Shown piece by piece: positions 58,363 to 64,000 of a DNA stretch of 64,000 bases. Source of the stretch: Phragmites australis. Lineage: Eukaryota > Streptophyta > Magnoliopsida > Poales > Poaceae. Below the pieces are notes generated by a model. The model saw nothing but the letters and a program-made list of their open reading frames with translations, searched no databases and was not told the DNA's origin. The translations under genes and the position numbers were made by a program. Position 1 is the first letter of the stretch. Each line of letters begins with the position of its first letter. The stretch spans positions 30,911,819 through 30,975,818 of the forward strand of contig NC_084924.1 of the NCBI RefSeq assembly GCF_958298935.1, read 5' to 3'.

Positions 58363-59668
58363 TGACTCTTCCGGTCACGGCTCTTGTAATACCAAGTCAC
58401 CAAGACAAGGTCTCAAGCACGATGAGCCACCAAGCCACTAAGATAAGGTCTCACCACTAGCCTCTCTTTTGGTTACTTACTGTTGTGATCACTTTAGAGC
58501 TTGATCCACCAAGGTAAAGATCTCCGTGTCCCCGTACACGTGTCTTGTTGCCACTCCACACCAAGTCAGAAAGTCAACAAGCTTGAGCCACCAAGGTCCA
58601 AGATGTCGACGAGTCACCAAGACTCTAAGTCACTGACATATTACTTAGTATAAGCTAGGATCACTCTTTGATCCCTTCTTCAAGCTGTAGCACCTAGCTA
58701 CAACTCACTCTAGGCCTATAAGCACTAAACACTCTGTAATCTTGTGCTTAATTGCCTTGGATGATCACTTTAAGCACTTTGATGGCTTGGATGTCTTCTC
58801 AAGTGTATATGAGCTTCATCTAGACTCCAACAGTATGCCACACGACAAATGACTGAGTGGAGGAGTATTTATAGGATCAAACCTGCCAACTAACCATTTT
58901 CCCAATGGCTCAGTAAAGCTGTTAGCACCGGATGATTTGGTACGAATAATAGTACTAACACCGGATTATCTGATGAGTACAAACTCAGAAACTAGCCGTT
59001 GGAACTCCACTCAAAGCCTCTGTGGACACCGGATACTCCGATGTATCTTCAAATCAATCAACGGATCTTTTGGTGACTTAGCTTGAGCCATACGAGCCTT
59101 TGTAGCCTCTTCTTCTCTGCAAGAAATGCTATGGTGCATTGATCTTCAGAGCATTGGACCTTCCAGTGGGTTGTTCTTCATTCTTCAACACTTGCAGTTG
59201 CCTCTGCCAGAAATGCTTTGGTGCTATACTCCGGTGTGCACCAACCAAGCACCGGACTTTCCGGTGAATTGATCTTCAGTCTTTACACTAGCATTCTTCT
59301 CTGCAAGAAATAATCCAATGCTATCCAGTGCAGATCACCGGACTATCCAGTGAGGTCCTCAGCCTTCTCCCCTTTGTCAAAAATACTCCTGTTAGTTCAA
59401 CATACAGAGCATCGGACTATCCGATGAGGCTATCAGCCTCTGTGCACAAAGCACTGGTGAGTACAAACTCCTCAGGATTGAACCTTCCGGTGAGGTCAAT
59501 TCTCCTGGTACTTCTCCAATTCAATCAAACTTTGTCTCGATGCGATGATTTCTTGATGTATTGCATCCATGAGACCTACTACATATAAACATATTAGTGT
59601 CAATGACTATATTGTCATTAATCACCAAAATCACAATCATGACCTAATATGGCCATTTTTTCGCTACA
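58363..59668 (-). repeat. 3' LTR of element D, truncated
   Basis: Matches 63256 onward of the 5' LTR from GACTCTTCCGGTCA. Contains a minus-strand TATAAATA near 58866 and many ACCGGA/TCCGGT words. The last 300 bp of the LTR are missing. Confidence 0.75.
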
Positions 59669-61228
59669 ATCTCTCCATTCTTGGTGATTGATAATAATAC
59701 AACCAAAGCAAGTGGCAAATAATAAATGATACCAATCGTAAAGAGCACAATGCCTTACCACATTGCTTAGATGCATGTTCTTAACATTTAGTCCTATTTG
59801 TTGTGGCTCCCCCTTCATCCATTGCCACTATCTCCCTAGATCGATCCATGCAACAACTTCTCCCTTTTGTCAACCTAGGTGCCTCATGTTGCTTTTTTAT
59901 CTTCTTCTCCCCTTTGTCAACTTCGGTATTCCCAGATATCTTGTATCTTGCTTCTTGCTTTGGTCATGAAACTTTTCTCCTTTTATCAACAATCTTAAAA
60001 AGGGCTACAAATATATATTGAACTCGAGGGAGAGGGTTAGAGAACATGGAAGAGAGCTTCATAAATCACGATCCAATGAAATGATACCAATTGAAAAGAT
60101 ATATAAATTATAAGGATATAATTCATGATACCAATTCTGAGGATAGGAGGCATTGATATCAATTAAAAAATGAATGAACAAGGATCATAATTCATGAAAC
60201 TCATATGATATAATCTAAACTCCCCCTTTATGTGTGCATACATATAATAATATCATTATATCAATTGTGTGCATACATATAATGAGACCCGCTTGTGAAT
60301 ACCACTTGTAGGAATATAGCAATATATGCATATCTAGACAATAAGTAGAGGTAGGAAGTTTAAGTCATATCATGCATGGAGATAGCTTAAATGAATAAAT
60401 GAATTAACAATGATTATAATTGAAGCATTTAAACATTGCATACCTCTGGGAACATGTTGATTTCTCTATGAGACAACAAAAGATACATCTAGCAACACAT
60501 GCTAGTCTCAAAATCACAACCCATATGATATAATCCCTCTAAATGTGTGCATACAAGTTTTGAATACTTGCGAGACATATACACTTGTTATTAATAACAA
60601 TAGGGAGGGTACCCTATAGATTGGTTCATAGCACATAAAAGACATCAATTGTAAAACTAATACCATGAAAAGAACCTACAAGTAATAAACCATGGAGGTT
60701 ACTCATAAGAAAGAGAAAAACACAAGCAACCTACCACATGAAAACTTACATTAAGCATTGCAATAAATTGAAATAAGCATATGCAATCCTAGACAAGGCA
60801 ATGATTCAAAACATGAACAAAAGTCTAGCTACCATTACCTCATTACCTTTGGATGGGGATTTGGGTATATGATGATCATGATCTTCATCAAAGTGCCTAA
60901 TCTTGTGTACTCGGCTTCTTCGATTGAACCTTTACTTTATCTTGTGAGACAAGTCTCCAAATCATTATAGCTGGCTCAAGTTTCAAGTCTTCTTTAGAAT
61001 CCAAACCGATTGGGGCCCCTTCATGTTGGTGATGACTTCCTTAGGCACTCAAATGGGTTGATTTCACCCCTAATTCTTTCTCCTAACCATATGTGCAACC
61101 ACTTTACCATTGTTCTTCTTCTTGAGCTTGTAGTGGTTGCTCTTGGTCTTAGTTTTGTAATTAGGCTTAGTGTTGATGTTGAAGATCTTGTTGGAGAGGT
61201 TCATTGATTTCTTCTTCTTCTTGGTCTC
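59669..61228 (-). other. Non-coding 3' part of element D interior
   Basis: Colinear with 28267-30000 of element A. The TGATACCAATTG motif recurs near 59728, 60083 and 60129, with weaker forms near 60152, 60258 and 60642. No intact coding region. Confidence 0.65.
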
Positions 61229-62733
61229 CTACTTGACTTGCTTGCATTGGAAGGACTTGTGGTATTCTTGATGACATTTGAAGCATGCCATGGTGAACCC
61301 CTCCACAAGCTTCTTCACCATGATTGCATGGTTATCTTGAGGACGTTGGACATGGTTCTTGCCTTTTAATCTTGCTAAGTCCTTCTTGAGCTTTTTGACT
61401 TCTTGCTTGAGCTCATCATTTTCTTGTACAATGAGTTCATTAGATGGTTCTACAAGAATATTCCAACACATATCTCACAGCAAAGGGGTGAGCATGATAT
61501 ATCAATCAAATCATTGCAAGAAGTATAAGCATCTACCTTAAGATTAAAATTAAACAGAGAGGTAGATTGCTCCAAAGGGGCATTAGATTGAGATTCAATG
61601 CACTCAAATTTTATCTTAAGCTCATCATGTTCATTGTTTAGCAAATTGAATTTGCTCAATAATTATTTATAAATAGAAACAAAGGTAGCATGAAGGTCAT
61701 TGAGGGTATTGAACTTCTTAAGCTATTTTGATTGTTTCTTAATGGTCCTTTGTTGCTCATTGATCAAATGAAGGAGTTCATCATATGAGGGAGAATCCTC
61801 TTCAGATTTACCATCACTTACATTGTTATCCATACCTTTGGCTATAAGGCACTTGTATTATGATAGCTTGCGTGATGACGACTTTCAGGAAGAGCTTCTC
61901 TTGGAGGAGTGGGTGGCGAAACTCTTATCACTTGAGCTTGAATCTTCATCTTCACTCGCCCATCTTCCCATGCTTGCAAATGATTTGGTTCCCCTTCTCT
62001 CTCTCTTGATCTTGGTCTTCTTCTCCTTCTTGATGTGATAAATTGTTTTGACCAAGTCTTTCGTGGAGATTCGTTGATCAATCTTAGAACTGATCTTCTT
62101 GATATTCTTCTCCACTTGAGAGATAAGCTTAGTGACTTTTGGATCCACTTCTTCATCAGTTAATGTGCTTTGCTCTTCATCTTTATCTTCATCTCCATCA
62201 TCTTTGATTGAGCTAGACTCTTGTTGTTGCCTCCTCATCTTTACCTTCATGTGTGGGTCTGGTGCTTGCTTGCTTGTGAGAGTAAGATTCTTGGTGTCAG
62301 ATGAGGAAGAGGCTTCCAGCACTATGTTTATGGTCATCTCATAGGCGGTGATCTTACCTAGCATTTGACTTGGAGTCATCTTCTTGATATCGTTGTTGTC
62401 GTAGATGATAGAGACTATCAACTTGTACTTTGAAAGAAGAGCTTGAAGTATTCTTCTCACCACTTGATCATCGTCAATTGACATCAAACCAAGCCCATTT
62501 ATCTCATTCACAAGAATATTCAAACGTGAGTGCATATCATTAGCACTTTCATGGGCAAATTTTTTGATAGTATTGAGCTTAGTAACAAGCACATGATATT
62601 TCTCATTACGGACATCCTTTGTGCCTTCATGAATTTCAATAAGACTAGTCCAAATATCATGTGCATTGGTGAGAGAATAAAGATGATTAAATGCATCAAT
62701 ATTTAAAGATGATAAAAGGATACTCATCGCCAA
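61229..62733 (-). pseudogene. gag: gag (UBN2-type with zinc knuckle) of copia element D
   Basis: N-terminal part 62733-61885 (282 residues) has the copia gag signature NAHDIWTSLIEIHEG and LQALLSKYKLIVSIIYD, an acidic middle and a lysine and arginine rich tail. After a frame break, 61659-61229 continues with a coiled-coil-like NELIVQENDELKQEVKKLKK and a CCHC zinc knuckle CFKCHQEYHKSFQC (C-x2-C-x4-H-x4-C), which would bind RNA. The whole resembles one gag split by frameshifts. The knuckle is intact here but lost in element A. No protease or RT follows. Confidence 0.8.
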
Positions 62734-62942
62734 AGCATCTAGTTCCTATCCTTGTTTGTGATGCGAGGTCTCATCCCTTTCTTGGTGACTCTCCAAATAT
62801 CTAAACCTTTAGCTTGCACATAACAAGACATTAGAATTTTCCAACAAGGAAAATTTATGCCATCGAAAAGTAGAACTCTATGGGTATCCATCCCAACCCC
62901 GAACATCACAACTCTAGGATGTTAAGCCTATCAAGAGCACGA

Positions 62943-62957
62943 GACTCTGATACCAAT
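62943..62957 (-). other. Primer-binding site of element D
   Basis: Minus strand ATTGGTATCAGAGTC, the initiator-Met tRNA complement of copia elements, adjoining the LTR end CGTTCCTCACA. Confidence 0.88.
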
Positions 62958-64000
62958 TGTGAGGAACGATGACGTCCTAAGAGGGGGTGAATTATGACAT
63001 TTAGAAAATATTTAGCTCCAACAAGATAAACCTATATCAATTTCTATGTAAATGTGTTCTAGGTTTATCTAGTGTGTCTACTCTATCGCTCAAGAGTATT
63101 GGAACCTACTCTAGCAAGGTAAATTGTAAGTATATAAATACGAAAATGTAAATAAGGATAGAGAGACAAACTCGGCACAAGGGGTTTTTATCCCGTGATG
63201 GTATAAATGCCACCCCTAGTCCATTTTGGAGCTCCACAAAGTTATGCTCCTGGTCGGCACGACTCTTCCGGTCATGGCTCTTGAGCTACTAAGTCACCAA
63301 GACAAGATCTCAAGTACGATTAGCCACCAAGGCAAGATCTCTCTACTAGCCTCTCTTCCGGTCACTTGCTGTCGTGGTCACTTCGGAGCTTGAGCCACCA
63401 AGGCAAGAGTCTCCATGTCCCCGTACTCGTGTCTTGCTGCTGCTTCACACCAAGTCAAAGGATCAACAAGCTTGAGCCACCAAGGCCCAAAATGCCGGCG
63501 AGTCACCAAGACTCCACGTCACCGATATACAACTCAGTACAAGCTAGAATCACTCCTTAATCCCTTCTTCAAGCTGCAGCACCTAGCTACTCACTCTAGG
63601 CCTATAAGCACTAAACGCTCTCTAATCTTATGCTGAATTGCATTGGATGATCATTTTAAGCACTTTAGTGGTTTGGATGTCTTCTCAAGTGTATATGAGC
63701 TTCCTCTAGACTCTAACAGCATGCCACACATCAAATGACTGAGTGGAAGGGTATTTATAGCCTCAAACCTGCCAACTAGCCATTTTCCCCAACAACTCAG
63801 GAAAGCTGTTAGCACCGGATGATCCGGTGTGGACATTAGTACTAAAACCAGATTATCCGATAAGTACAAACACATAAACTAGTCGTTGGAACCCCACTTA
63901 AAGCCTATGTGGACATTGAACACTCCGGTGTGTCTTCAAATAAAGCATCAGATCTTTCGGTGTGTTATCTTGAGCCATCCGAGCCTTTGCAGCCTCTTCT
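62958..64000 (-). repeat. 5' LTR of element D, partial
   Basis: Begins next to the primer site and continues past the window end. Contains GATGACGTCCTAAGAGG, TATAAGCACTAAACGC and a minus-strand TATAAATA near 63751, colinear with the other LTRs of this family. No plastid filler: CTCTAGGCCTATAAGCAC is uninterrupted near 63595. Confidence 0.8.

Larger units (their letters stand above)
58363..64000 (-). mobile_element. Gag-only copia-type element D, second copy, runs off window
   Basis: Same family as 20203-33385, minus strand: 5' LTR from 62958 to beyond 64000, primer site 62943-62957, gag 62733-61229, non-coding 3' part, 3' LTR 59668-58363. The interior is 3,289 bp against 3,309 bp in element A. 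The 3' LTR lacks the part equivalent to 62958-63255, so the left junction with the gypsy fragment is a deletion or recombination point. Confidence 0.82.

Overview
The window is a transposon-rich stretch of a plant nuclear genome, most likely a grass. Evidence: two spliced genes for a MORN-type phosphatidylinositol-4-phosphate 5-kinase (PIP5K) with plant exon structure, GC-rich first exons, a Ty3-gypsy element with the antisense extra gene known from the Tat branch, gag-only copia elements primed by initiator Met tRNA, CACTA elements, and Stowaway-like and Tourist-like MITEs. No prokaryotic feature, tRNA gene or CRISPR array was seen. The species cannot be named from sequence alone.

Layout. 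1-2817: a decayed PIP5K copy on the minus strand, cut by the window edge; exons 2-6 are readable, but the MORN part is missing, exon 1 is frameshifted and one splice donor is lost. 2879-4705: a small MITE and a 1,064-bp CACTA element with target duplication GAT. 4873-19387: a 14.5-kb gypsy element with target duplication GCTGG. Its LTRs carry 73-bp tandem units, each with a G-box inside a hairpin. It has a gag-pol broken by nine in-frame stops and an antisense, intron-containing gene with its own TATA box. 20203-33385: a gag-only copia element on the minus strand. Its 3' LTR is split by a solo LTR (20922-27272, duplication TGATC), which is itself split by a 5.4-kb LTR-like unit (21210-26613, duplication GAAAC). 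Its 5' LTR holds a 269-bp patchwork with plastid rRNA pieces.

34513-38482: a PIP5K gene on the minus strand that looks complete. Eight exons join in frame to 729 residues, with eight MORN repeats followed by the lipid kinase domain. 38680-46300: intergenic DNA with several MITEs and remnants of a GRF-type zinc-finger gene. 46600-51000: CACTA-like DNA split by a 1.5-kb solo LTR (duplication GGTAC). 51725-52060: a small secreted eight-cysteine peptide gene. 52061-58362: intergenic DNA with a MITE and two truncated gypsy 5' ends. 58363-64000: a second copy of the gag-only copia family, running off the window.

The two kinase copies lie head to tail. Removing the recognised insertions between them leaves only about 2.4 kb, so they look like an old tandem duplication pushed apart by transposons, with one copy decaying. 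The likely host genes are the intact PIP5K and the cysteine-rich peptide; nearly everything else is mobile DNA. I found no new multi-gene system. The most unusual points are the helically phased G-box hairpins in the gypsy LTRs, the spliced antisense gene, the plastid filler DNA, and the repeated primer-site-like motif in the copia family.
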